Below are positions 41,101 to 53,100 of a DNA stretch of 64,000 nt, one piece after another. The notes beneath the pieces were generated by a model. It searched no databases and had not been told where the DNA came from. It worked only from the letters and a program-made list of their open reading frames with translations. The position numbers were made by a program, and so were the translations under genes. The stretch comes from Strigops habroptila. Taxonomy: Eukaryota > Chordata > Aves > Psittaciformes > Psittacidae. Where the stretch lies: assembly GCF_004027225.2 (NCBI RefSeq), contig NC_046360.1, positions 5,754,001 through 5,818,000 on the forward strand, given 5' to 3'. Each line of letters starts with the position of its first letter. Positions within the stretch are counted from its first letter, which is position 1.

Positions 41101-44100
41101 GGCCCTCTGATTCTGTTGAGGTCTAAATATTTAGTGTTGTATAGAACTGTTTCCTACCTTTCGATTCCTGCTGATTTTTAGAAGGCTGTATTGCAAACTC
41201 CCTGATTTATACATTCAGACGTTCATGCTGTGAGCTTTTGTGAGTATCCTGCAAGTTGAATGACACCAGGGGGGTGATTGTTTGCTTGGGTTTTTTTTCC
41301 TCTCTTACACCTCTAGTTCACAGGTTTTTTTCCTCTCTTACACCACTAGTTCAGGGTCATCTGGAACTACCAGTTCTCTGTGAAAAATAAATTTCTAGCG
41401 GCTTAATTGAAAGTGAAGCTTGATGTGTATTTTCTACGGGCTTAGGAATTAAAACATAAAGGAATATCAGGTGTATATATATATATTTGTGTAAGTGTAA
41501 TGACTTTCAAGCTAATATTACTTGAAAGTGCTCAGGTGGTTTGGAGCACTTGAGAAATGTGGAGTGTTGAATTTTTTACTTGTTCCTTCGAATTGTTTAG
41601 ATATTACAAAATTTCCATTTGAGGGATGAGGTTCAATGAATATTACAATACTAATCAACATAGCAAATAAAAGTTATTCTTGGTATCTATTTATTGACTT
41701 TGGAGGACTTAAAGCACGGCTGAAGCTGGCCTAATGTGGTTTGACATCAGAAACTTGATAGGACAGCCTGGTTTTTAATAGGATGGGTAATCATGTTCCT
41801 TTTGGATGCGTGAGAAAAATGTGTACTGTATATGCAACTACTGGTTTATTGTGCTCCTGGCCAATATAAATTCTTGGTAAGACATAGACCAGAAGAAAAT
41901 TTTCATTCCTCTCTCACTAAGGATCAATAAATCGCTTTGCATAGAAATGAATCAATATTTTGAAAATGGAGCAACTGGAAACCACCCAAAATAAAGTTCA
42001 TTCTTTTTGCCTTGACGTATCATTTATGACATGCTCATATAGTAATTTTCAAGGGATATTGTGCTAGTGTGTGACATTGATTAGTAAAGCTATCTGATTA
42101 ATATTGCTGATTATTATCTGATTAATAGTGACCTCACCGTTGCTTGAAATCAACTTAAACTAACAGAGGCATTAACTATAACATGCTCAAACTACTAATG
42201 CAGGTTGTGTTTTGACCCATTACTTGCTTTATGCAAAACTGGCATGCCCCAAAAGCTTTAGTATACTGCAATTGCTACCCATGTTCTTTGATTTGAGGGT
42301 GCCTTAGTTTTGCTGCAAGCAATGAAAGTATTGCCATTGGCTTTGAATATTTCTTAGAGGTTGTCTTTTTTTTTAATTTTTTTTTAATGTGGAAATGTCT
42401 TTCTAATCATGGGTGTGATTTTTATTTGGCACTCAAGCAATTTAGACTTAAGATATAAGCAAACGTTAGCATTTGGAGATCATAGCTGAGACTTGAGTCT
42501 CATTTTTTCCAGTGTCTGTATGTTCCAGTCCCAGTTTCTCATATATGAAAGGTCATGTATGAAATTGTCAGAGGTGCCTACAGATTATAACTTATTTCTG
42601 ATAAGACAGAGGATTTTTTCGTTTTTATTTTCCCTAAACACTTTGCATAAATATTGGGGGAAGAGCTAGCCAAGGAAGATGGTTGCCAGTGTTTTAATTG
42701 TACAGATTTCCCTTTTTATTGAGATATAACACTTGAAATTTCCTGTTTGCAAACAAAGGTTTAAGTGTTTAAGTGTTAAAATTGATGAATCACTACACAA
42801 AATGCTTTAAGCAAGCCTGTGTAGCTACAGTAGCGCACATAAGTAAAATGCACAGGACAGCACATGTCAGATTTATTAACACTTGCATTTGTGTATGTGT
42901 TTTCCCTAGGCATGCAAGTTCTGCTTTCTTCAACGCTTCCATGGTCTGTGATGACAACCACTACAAAACCTGTGGTAGGACAGTCCTTGGAACTCTTTTT
43001 CTATAATGTCAGAATGTGTACATCTTACAGAGCCTCCTCACTTAACCGTTTTCATTAATGGCACTTATTTCAGTACCCAGTTATAAATACTTCTAGATAG
43101 AATTCAGGGAGAACTTTTAGCAACCGTGGGCAGATGGGAGTGAGTACAGAACTCTTAATGTAAGACAGATAAAGGGAATTAATTGTTTAAAATGTTATCT
43201 ATATTAGAAAATATTTCTATTATTTCCATAATTGAAAATATTTCCATTTCTATATTAGAAAAAAAAATGTAGCTACTTCAGAAGTGTTTCATTGATCTTT
43301 GAAGATACAGGACATTCAAAAACATGTTGCGAACATTTCCTCTTGTTTCCTTTAAAACTAGAAAAAATTCTCACCACAATAACAAAATTAGTTTTCATCT
43401 GTTTAGTAAGTGTGTAATGAAAACTGATAAAATTAATTTTTCCTATGCAGAATACATGCAATTAGCTGCAATCAGCCTACGTGCAATTAGCTGTTGCAGT
43501 GTATTTATTGCTATCTGCAGTGTCAAAGTTCTGTTAGTTTTCTTCTTGTTCTCAGAAGCTTTCAGGAAACCATGGCAGATAGGACTTGAATTGCTAATAG
43601 AAAATTTAAACTTTGCCTGTATATTCTGTTTATCCTGTCTATCTGCCTGTTTATCTGTGTGCATTCCTTGTTGCTTGGTTTATGTAGCCTCCTGTGTCAT
43701 CCTCCTCCACAGCAGTCTGTTATGCTTCAGACTCCCTTTTGGGCTAAAACAATTAACCACTGCCATATGGGGTAATTTCTGATCTCTCCTGTAGCTCTCT
43801 ACAAATGCCTATCATCCCATCATAACTAATCTGACTGAGGAGAGAGGGAACTTCCGCTCCCCTGACACCATGCTGGCCTACCTGGACAACCTGTCCTTCA
43901 GCTTGCCCAACAAATCCTTGTCAGAAAGTACTGCTCTAAGCTTAACAGAGGTAAGCGTTTTTCACATCTCTGAGTGGAAACAGATAACCCTGAAGTTTCT
44001 CCAGAAGCTGGAATTTCACCTGCAGCTTTGAAAGTTTTTGGTGATTGCAGAAAATACATATGAAAAAAGCAGTAGCTATTTTAAGGAGTAGCAGAAGGTG

Positions 44101-47100
44101 AACTTCAAACAGAGAAAATAGTTCAAAGATCTCATTAGTTCTTGGGGGTATTATTTAGTGCATTTGGGCCTCTTGCTACAAGTCGCTGTAATCAGAGTAA
44201 TGACAGAAGCAAAAAGGAGGCATACATATGCTGATAGCAAGTTAAATAAATTAGGTGTAGGGAGTACTCTAGTTGTGGTTGTTTCAATCTGGCCCTGGTT
44301 ACCTGCCCAAGTATAATCTTTTAACTTCTTATCTTTTTGATTCACACCTGCACTAGAGGGTTAAAAAGTTACCAATTACTGCTGCCTGCCCAACCTTCTG
44401 TTAGCATTTATGGCTCCTGTAGTAAGCAGAGAGCAAGAAGCCTCTCCTCTGGCTTCTTTCTCGCCAAGTCATACGCTCTTCTTTCTGGGCTCGCAGGGTC
44501 AGAGGCACACACCCTGCGCTGCCAGCTCTGGAGGTGAAAAGCTATGGGAGAGGAGAGGGCCTGTCTGTGCTGGTGGTGTCCCTCCCTAGCTTTTGTGAGT
44601 TAATAGCTTTATCTTGCACTGGGTTCCAATCACAGCCAGGAATCCTGTGCAGACATATTTCAAATCTCCCCTGAAACTGGTTCCTGAGAAGATCAGGTCC
44701 AAAGCTTAACTGAGTTAATTTGTTTTTGTTTAAACTAATCCGCAAAGCGTGTATGTGGGGAAGGTGTTTTTGGCAGTCTGAGCTGAGGACAAGAGGTCAG
44801 TTTTCTGCTAAGGTAAAGTTAGCCTTCTGTAAGATGGTGGACATCAAATTCCCTGATTTCAGCAGGCTAGAAAGCTATTATTACAATAATCAGCTCTCGC
44901 CTCACTGGTGATTGTTCCTTTAAGCCTGTGGGTAACACCAGGGTGACAGGGATTATTTACTCAGGCAAACAATATAAATAAATGCTTTTGAAAACTACAT
45001 GGACAGCAATGGATAGTTCCTGTTAAAAGCTTAGCATTTGCAAACTGTAAAGCTTGGATTTCATGGATCAGTTTGATATGTCGCAAAAACCCTTCTAAAA
45101 AGCTCTAATACATTGTTTCCTTTGTTTTGCTGAAAATTTTGTGGGGGCTCTAAATTGAAAATGGAACATCATCCTGTCACATATCATACCTGTTTCCCAC
45201 ATCATTTCAGTTGCCATTTTGTTGCGCATTCAAGCTATCTGATGCTGCTTTGTGTGCCATGAAAGTGATTTGCAGACAGAAATGTGGAACATGATTATCT
45301 TTAGCAAAGCTATTTTGGGAAGTAAAGACAAGAGAGTTCTGATCATGCATACAGACTCTGTCGTTTGTCTGACTGATGGTTAGGCTTTGCATTGTCTGCA
45401 GCTAATTCCCTGAAAGAAAGACACTGAGCACACATGCTGTTTTCAGTAAAGTTATCTGTTCTGATTGTCATATGCCTCACAGCACAGGAAGATTTAAGTA
45501 ATATGCAATAAACTTTCTGATTACTGACACACATTCATAACGCACTGCTTCTGACAAATGTCTTGTGGTTTTCTGTTATAATGCTGCTTTGCTCAGTAGC
45601 TTCCATGCTCCTGCTTTCTGAAACTCCCTTTCTAGTATCTAACACATCTTTTTTGGAGTAACTCAGGATGCTGTGACCTGAAAAGAGATACTCACTGAAT
45701 GCTCTGGGCAGTCTGGGCTGGTTTCTCCATTTAGGGTATCTTCTGTGCATGCTAGGTAGAATTCCACACTGAATGTTTCAGACGGGCTGTATGGTTTGTG
45801 CTACCCAAAAGTAAGCTCACATAGTAAAGCTCCAGTACTGCCCTATATATTACAGTTTATAAAATCATGCTCAGAAAAGTCTTGCAGCTTTCTTCCACGT
45901 TTCTTAATGGAACTTTTATATATTTAATTGATACTTTTAAGACATTTTAACAGAGAAGTTTAAGCAGGAGATGTGGGGGGGGGTGTTTCTTTTAAATTTT
46001 TTGTGCTCCCTTTTCTCCTTCTATTTGTCCTCAGCAGCGACACTCCATAGGACAGGGACTGTATCGCGCTGAGCACTTGAACAGTGCCCACTATGACAGA
46101 TCTGGAGGGCAAAACCAACATTAAAGTGCAAAAGTTAAGCAGATAATAAATTGTACAAGTGATGTGACCCAGGTATTTACCTAATGCTGTTGAAATATCT
46201 AGTCCTCTAAGGCTAAAAGAGGTATTAATGTCATATGAATGTAGATAAAATGGGAGAATAAGTTCACTTTAGTCTTGGTTCCAGTGTTTAGTTTAGTGAT
46301 TGCAATTTTGGAGTTTCATAGTGGTGTTATTTTAATAAATAATTACTTTAAAATGTCAGTGTACAGAGCACAAGAGTGCTGGCAAGTAGAGATGAATCTG
46401 TGGCTTGAACGAAAATGGGTTTGTAATCTTAAACCTAAGAAAATCCTAGCAGAGACCTGCCTTGGATCCTTACCAGGAGTTGTAGTGGATTAATAAATAA
46501 TCAAATTAATATAGTTTTATTTATCTTTTAGGCATTTTTAAAAGCTATTGAAGACTTTATGTTGTTGCCCAGCTGGATTGATGTATCAGAGGTAAGACAA
46601 ATAGGCTTAGATTTGTAGGTTAGTTCAGCTGCATAATTTCGCATGGATAGTAATGAAACTGGTTGCCTGTATTATTAATCTCGTTAGGACTTTTTTGGCA
46701 GTGTGACTTACTTAATTTTTCGTATGTTACTTTCATATTTGCAGTAAAGAACCACAGACAAAACAACTACGTCATTTTCTTTTATAACGTGTTTTTGAGG
46801 GTTAAAATACGGGAACTTTATCTGCTGCTGTTTCCACATATTTCAGGATGAATAAAGCAATTTTATATATATATATAAAAAAAAGAACAAGTATTGTTGC
46901 TAAAGTGTTTAATCGCTCTTTTTTTAGCACTGAATCTTGGTATTTAAAAGTTTATATTTGTTTTGTGGATTGATGTTTTTCAATGCATATGAAATGTGTG
47001 GTAGCGCTTACCTGTTTAGTGAATTGAAGCTTTGAGAGGGATTAAAACTAATAAAGGGAAAACTAGCTTGTATCAGTGTTCTTTCTTTTCTAGTCTGCCT

Positions 47101-50100
47101 TTTAAAGTGCAGAGAAATAGTTGCAGTAGGATCCCAGGAATTTCCTGAGATTTTTGTTTGACTCTTAAGGGAGCACAGACTTCAGAACAGAGAGCTTTTA
47201 AACTGAAAAGGAGAGGCTAAAATAAATCAAGGTCTCACTGAAGCCTAAAATGCTTTTAAGAATAAAAGATAGTTAATTGGTTTAGCTTTTTAGCCTAAAA
47301 TTCTTGGGATGTGGCTTTATACCAGGGACAATTTATGAAACATTTTATCCACTGTATGTGGAAAAGGTTGTGAAGAAAGTCACATTTGACTTTGGCTGGT
47401 TGAATGATGAGTCACATTGGAATTCAGCATGGCACCTTCACATTTTGTGCTATGAACTGCATCTTCTTCTGTTGTAAAGCCTTCTATTTCTTTTTCCTAC
47501 AGACCTCTTATGTATTTGGAAGTCTAATTCAAACTATTGACAGTGTGATGGCTCATATGACATGCAATCTGGATGAAAACTCCTTACCTTCAACTTTTGA
47601 GGGCACATCATCTGTGGCAGGTAGGATTAGCAGGAATGTTCTCTCTGGACTGCGTGGATGTCCTAAATGCTTCTGTATTTTGTAGTCCATCCTTAGCCAA
47701 CATTAAGGAGGAAATCGAAACAGATGATTTCCTATTTTGAATACAGAGTAGTGTTTCAGTTGTAGAAAGATGACTGTGCAGTTAATCTAGAGGTAATCTG
47801 CTTTGACTGCTCTTGAACTTCCTTGAGGTTACTGGGGAGGTGTTTATAATATGAATTCCATTAAATCAATCTAGTAATACTATACTAATAGGCAGTTAAA
47901 GGGCTTAGACCTCCTAAGCAGCACTCTGAAGCTGCAGCTACCTGAATGCTACAAAACCTTAATTTTGCAAGGTTTCTGCAAGAGATTGAAAATAGTAGGA
48001 ATAGCTTTGACCTTTTAGGATAATTTTATTTTATTGCTGTTTAGCATCCTAGCACCCTAGTTTCATCTGTGTCTTTGGATGCTACAGGTAGCAAAGGTAA
48101 TTTATCTGTCCTGGCATTGTGCTCTGCCTTATTGGGACTTGTGGGAGGAGGCAAAGAACCTGAGCACTCACCGGTACCATTAATGTATGGTATGTACTGT
48201 CTTGGATACTGGCATTCTCAGATGGAGCAGTGGAGGTCTGAAATAATACCTTCAAATGTCAGTGGAAGAGTGTGTTATCAGTCTGCTTTGCTTGCCCTGG
48301 TAAGCTCAGTATTTGAGCACGGATGGAGTGATCCATGGTATATTAACAGTGTGCATATCACCTTCTCTGTCATAAAGAAGCTGGACATAAAAGGCAATTT
48401 TACACCTGGGGAATTTACTCTATTTTCTGAAAATATCTGGGGTTTTAAATTCAGCTATTAGGGAAGTAATAGCTATTAGGGAAGTCTAGTTGAATAGTCA
48501 AGTAGGTTTTAGAGACCATGTATTTAATCATATTTTCATTTGGGCTATCACACAGATTACACCTTGATCAAGATGAATCCTCAAATGCTGAATTTGTCCC
48601 ACTATCGATTTCCATCTCGAGGACAGTGTTATATTTCCATTCCCAGTGAAGCTTTTTATGACAAAGGTAAGGGAAGGATTTAGAGGGAGGAGCAGAGTCA
48701 TATAAACAGGGTATCCAAAACCGATTTTGCTTGAAAGCAGGTTTTGGTTTGCTTTTATTTTTTCCAAGTAACTAATCTGATTGCTGTTGATCATCCTGGC
48801 TCTGAACAAGCAGCAGTTGTCCTGTCATGCGAGTGAATGATTCACGTGGTAGAATTTTCATACTACTTGAATTAATCTTGAATAATACAGCTGGGCCACA
48901 GATACTGAAACTGTTTAATTTTGACATCTTTTTACAGCAGAGAAGCCATAATTTCAGAAACCCACTTTTTTCATTATCTGAACTGGTTATTTTTCAGAAG
49001 TTCCAAGATGTCAGCTCAGGTATTTCTTATCCCTTCATGCAAAATCACTCTTAAAATGTTGTATGAGATTAAACTATAAAATGACAGGTTTAAGCAACAG
49101 CAGCTACAGAAATAGAATTAAGATGTAAAGTACAGTCAAGGCAAAAAGCAGAACTCAAATCCATACCTCAGCTAAAATTTAATAATCTCAAAAGCAAGGT
49201 ATGGCAAAAATCTGAAGCTTTAGTCAAGACCCTAAACTGACTATGAAGTTAATTATCTGTGTTTTAATCAGGAATTGAAGGAACCTGTTAACAAAAAACA
49301 TCTACTTGCATCCTCAAATCTTTGAAAATCTGATTTATATGCCCTGAATTCCAACCCATGGAATTTAGACTCCAGAGACCTTTCTGCAGTTTCCTCTGTT
49401 GAAGGAAAGTTGGTTCCTATTCATAAAGTGCAAAGTCAGCTGCAGATAACCTGCAGTGAGAAATACTCAAATAATTACTGAACTGTCTACCTGATTTGTA
49501 GTGACAGCCTTGTTTCTTTGCGCTGGCAGGGGGCTCTGGCTGAAGACTTCACTGCAAGTGCTTTGAGGCTGGAATAACTATAATTGCAAACCAACTTGTA
49601 ATGTCAAAAATAGCATGTGAGAGGACTTTTTTTTCCTTTCCCACTTAAAGTTTCCTTCAGAACATAATCATGCTTGGTATCCTGAAATGAGCTAGCCCAT
49701 TAAATTTTAACTCTTTCTCCCAGCTAAAGCTCACTTGTGAGTACTTTCAGCCCTCAGGCCACACTTCTGCACTGTCTGAGCTAACCTAAAAATTTATTAT
49801 TCCACTTTAAACAGTTGACACTATAAATACTTGGAACCCAACGAAAGGGATAGTAAATGACATCTGTGTGGCTGACACTTAGAAAATAGGTGTCTGCCTC
49901 TTCATTCAGATGCTGGAGAACCCATAAATATTTGGAATGCAGGCAGCAAACAGATAACCAAAGTGGAAACTGGTCACCCATATTTGAGTTCCATAAACTG
50001 CCAGTTAATGTAGGTGGTTGCAGAGCAGCTTTGAAGTTGCTGTGGCTATCACTGAGACATACTCTGGTATGTGATGTGACCCTTTCTACTGCTATGTGGG

Positions 50101-53100
50101 AATTTATAATTGACAGCTGATTAACAACTTATTTTTGAAGTACAGTTGCACAGGACAGGCATCCTTCTGTTTTGCTTTTGATATGTGTTCTGTGCTGTAC
50201 TGCAAGATATTAATACTTTTTCATTTGAAAGAATAATCAGAAATCTGCTAAAGCAAAGACATGAAAATCCACAGGAGTCAAGGCTCTTAACACGGAGTTT
50301 CAGGTCCAGGAGAGAAGTGTCTCTTGCTTAAACCGTTGCTCTGAGGAATAACCCCTGTTCCCTTTTTCACAGCTTGGATTACCCTTGTTGGCCTGCTTTA
50401 CCATCATATGCATTATTTCTTTCATAACATCAACCCTATGGATACCAAGTAAGTACCTCAGACCTCTCATGCTGTAACAGCTTGTTTATTACCTTACTGA
50501 TAGACCTTTATAACAGGCATATCATTATCAACTATAAATACATTACGAGCCATAATCCTGATTCTGCAATACTGAGAACATGTAGTCATTAACTAGAGAG
50601 AGATTAAAGCTTACACTAGGTGTTTTGTTTTATGTTGTAATAAAGTAGATTTGCGTAGCGACATGTTTGTCTTCCTCTGTCTTCTCCTTCCATTCATTAG
50701 ATCTGCTATTAGAATTTCATAATTTTAATCTGTCTCATAAAAGGAAATTACATCTTTTCTCCTGATGCATGTAAAGATAAAGCTTGCACTTACATGAAAC
50801 TAGCAAGAAAACATAACATCCCTCTTTAGATAAAATCTGAATACTAATCCTAGAAACCTGCAAGGTAATTTTATAACAGGAGACCAGGCAATGCTTTAAA
50901 GACCTTTTGTTTTATATACTGCATCAATGAAATCATTAGCAGATAAGATAAAGTAAATGCAAAGCTGTATACCTCTCAGCAATGTGGTACCCCAGGGAAT
51001 TTTGCAAGGCCATTCATGTAAATCATTACACTTTCCTTTTAAGTTAGTATGACTTCATATTTTTCTTTGATCTTCACTGGGGTATGTAGATTAATTTACG
51101 CTTTCTCAGTCTTTTCCAGTCTCTGACTTTTTCTGTGTTATTTGTGACAGTAGAAGGGAAGATGCAGCATGTTAGCTGTCAGGGATCGCCTTCCTTTCTT
51201 TACATATACTTACATGGAAGGTCATGATCACGTAAACTCATTTGTGAACTTCAGGGTAAAGAATGCTGTCTAATGACCACACGTGATCACACTGAAATTA
51301 TCACATGGCCTTTTTAAATCGAGTAGCAAGCTGTGCTGTTGTTTACCCTGCTCTCTTAAGAAAAGGGCACTTAGCAGGTGGCTGTAAAGGAACCATGTCA
51401 TTAGTGTGTAATATTTCTTACTGGCATGAAGAGATAGAAGCAACAATTTATGACAGCTTATGTTTTTCAAACAGGAGGATCAGTGCAATTTATTAAGATA
51501 ATAAGCTGTAATCTCAGCTTAAAGCTTCTTCTCAAGGTTCTTTCTCTTAAAGAGAAAGAATTAATATGGTCTTGACTTAGGTCAAAGATTAGCAAACACA
51601 ATATGATTACAGATGCTGCATATCAAAGTGCTATATTCTAATGTCATAGAGTCTACAGCTCCTGGAGCTCTGATATAGCAAAATAAACCAGTTATGTCAT
51701 GTCTTTGAATTTTGTGGGGTAGGATAACCTGGACACCCATTCCTGTTCCAGTGAGTTATATGTGGTTTTTAGCACTCATTTTCAAGAAGGAAGGATCTGG
51801 CCCTGCCACAGTGTTAAAGACACTGGAGAAGAAGCATCTGCTAATATAAGTATGTGAATAATCCTAACTTCTTGATCTGTTTGCAGTATGTTGTGCACTA
51901 CAGCATCATGTCTTTAAAATTCTGTATGCAGTTATGTCCAAAATAGCATCTAAAAATCTAGTAAAACAGGGAATGCTAGCTTAGCAATGGAATCAAACCC
52001 CAGGTATTCAAAAGATGTTTTAAAAATAAGTATGTGTTTCTTCTGCTGGGTATTCTTTTTGTGTGCTGTGCTATTACAACTTTTTTGCTTACATTTCAGT
52101 AGAATAACAACATTTTCCCAGAGTACTTTGTTTTAAAGATGTTCTTTTATGTTCCTTCTAGTGCTGGGCTTCTTGAACACCTGTAATTTGAAGCATGTCC
52201 ATTTTCTTAAGGGCAATTTTTATTTCTTTTGTGGTAGAAAGCTAAAGCCAAAACTCTTGGAACTTTTGTGCTGTACAGACAGATGACTTCTGTTTCCAGA
52301 CTGCATAAAGAGCAGTTTCTGAGAGAAGTCAGTTTTGATTCCTTAAAAAGAAGAATCACAATAAAAGGTTTTGAGCCCAGTTCAGCTGCTGCTCACATAC
52401 AGTTTGTGTAAATCTGTAGTAATCCCATTGAAGGTAATTGGATGACAGCCTCACTGCAATCTAACATCCAAGGCCAAGGTGATGAAAGGCTTGTGTATGC
52501 AAGCACGAAACACTGTCTGTTGCTTCTGCTAAAGTTCTTTCATGCTTCAAAAGTCATCTAGTTCTCTACAGTTAAAACAGCAGGTAATGTGTGTGGGAAA
52601 AAATGTTCATCCTGTTAATCTGTGTAGGAGAAATCTCAGTGTTGGATAGTGGGCTTAACATTGAGTCCTTCTGTATAAACTTTTCAGTTTAAATTTGCAC
52701 TAGCAAATTCTGCCCTCAGATGAACAAATTCAGTGCACATGCTGGTTACTGGGAGCAGATTTTTTGATACTGATGTGTTTTCATGGTCAGAACTAAGAAC
52801 TGGTGCTTGGGGTTGTGCTGAACGAGTTCTGTTTTGACCTTGCTGAGGAACTGAATGAAGTTATTTTAATGTCTGACATGACCACCTTTTTTTTAATTTT
52901 TCTGGAAGAAAAGAAACCATTGCAAAGTGGTGGCAGATGTAAATAAGGTGGTTTTTAATGTGCTTTGCAAACCGACTCTTCCCAGTGGTGTGCTATGTTT
53001 GGAAACCCACGCTGATGGGTAATTTGCCATGGCTCGTGTTTCTCCTGGTAAATACCATTCATTCACATACTCAAGAGGTAGATGACAGTGACCATTTTAC

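Larger units (their letters stand above)
38044..46531 (+). other. ADGRD1: ADGRD1 introns 6 to 9
   Basis: Intronic DNA between the pentraxin-domain exons and exon 9. It contains a 34-bp tandem duplication at 41289, a short TA run at 41472-41487 and an AT-rich self-similar patch at 43199-43267. A 152-codon open frame at 43324-43782 overlaps only intron and is cysteine/leucine-rich with no recognisable domain, so it is not called. Confidence 0.6.

Noticed and set aside
43324-43782. 152-codon plus-strand open frame
   Set aside because: It lies wholly in ADGRD1 intron 8, ends just before exon 8 without joining it, and is dominated by CLSxC-like hydrophobic low complexity. No family is recognised.
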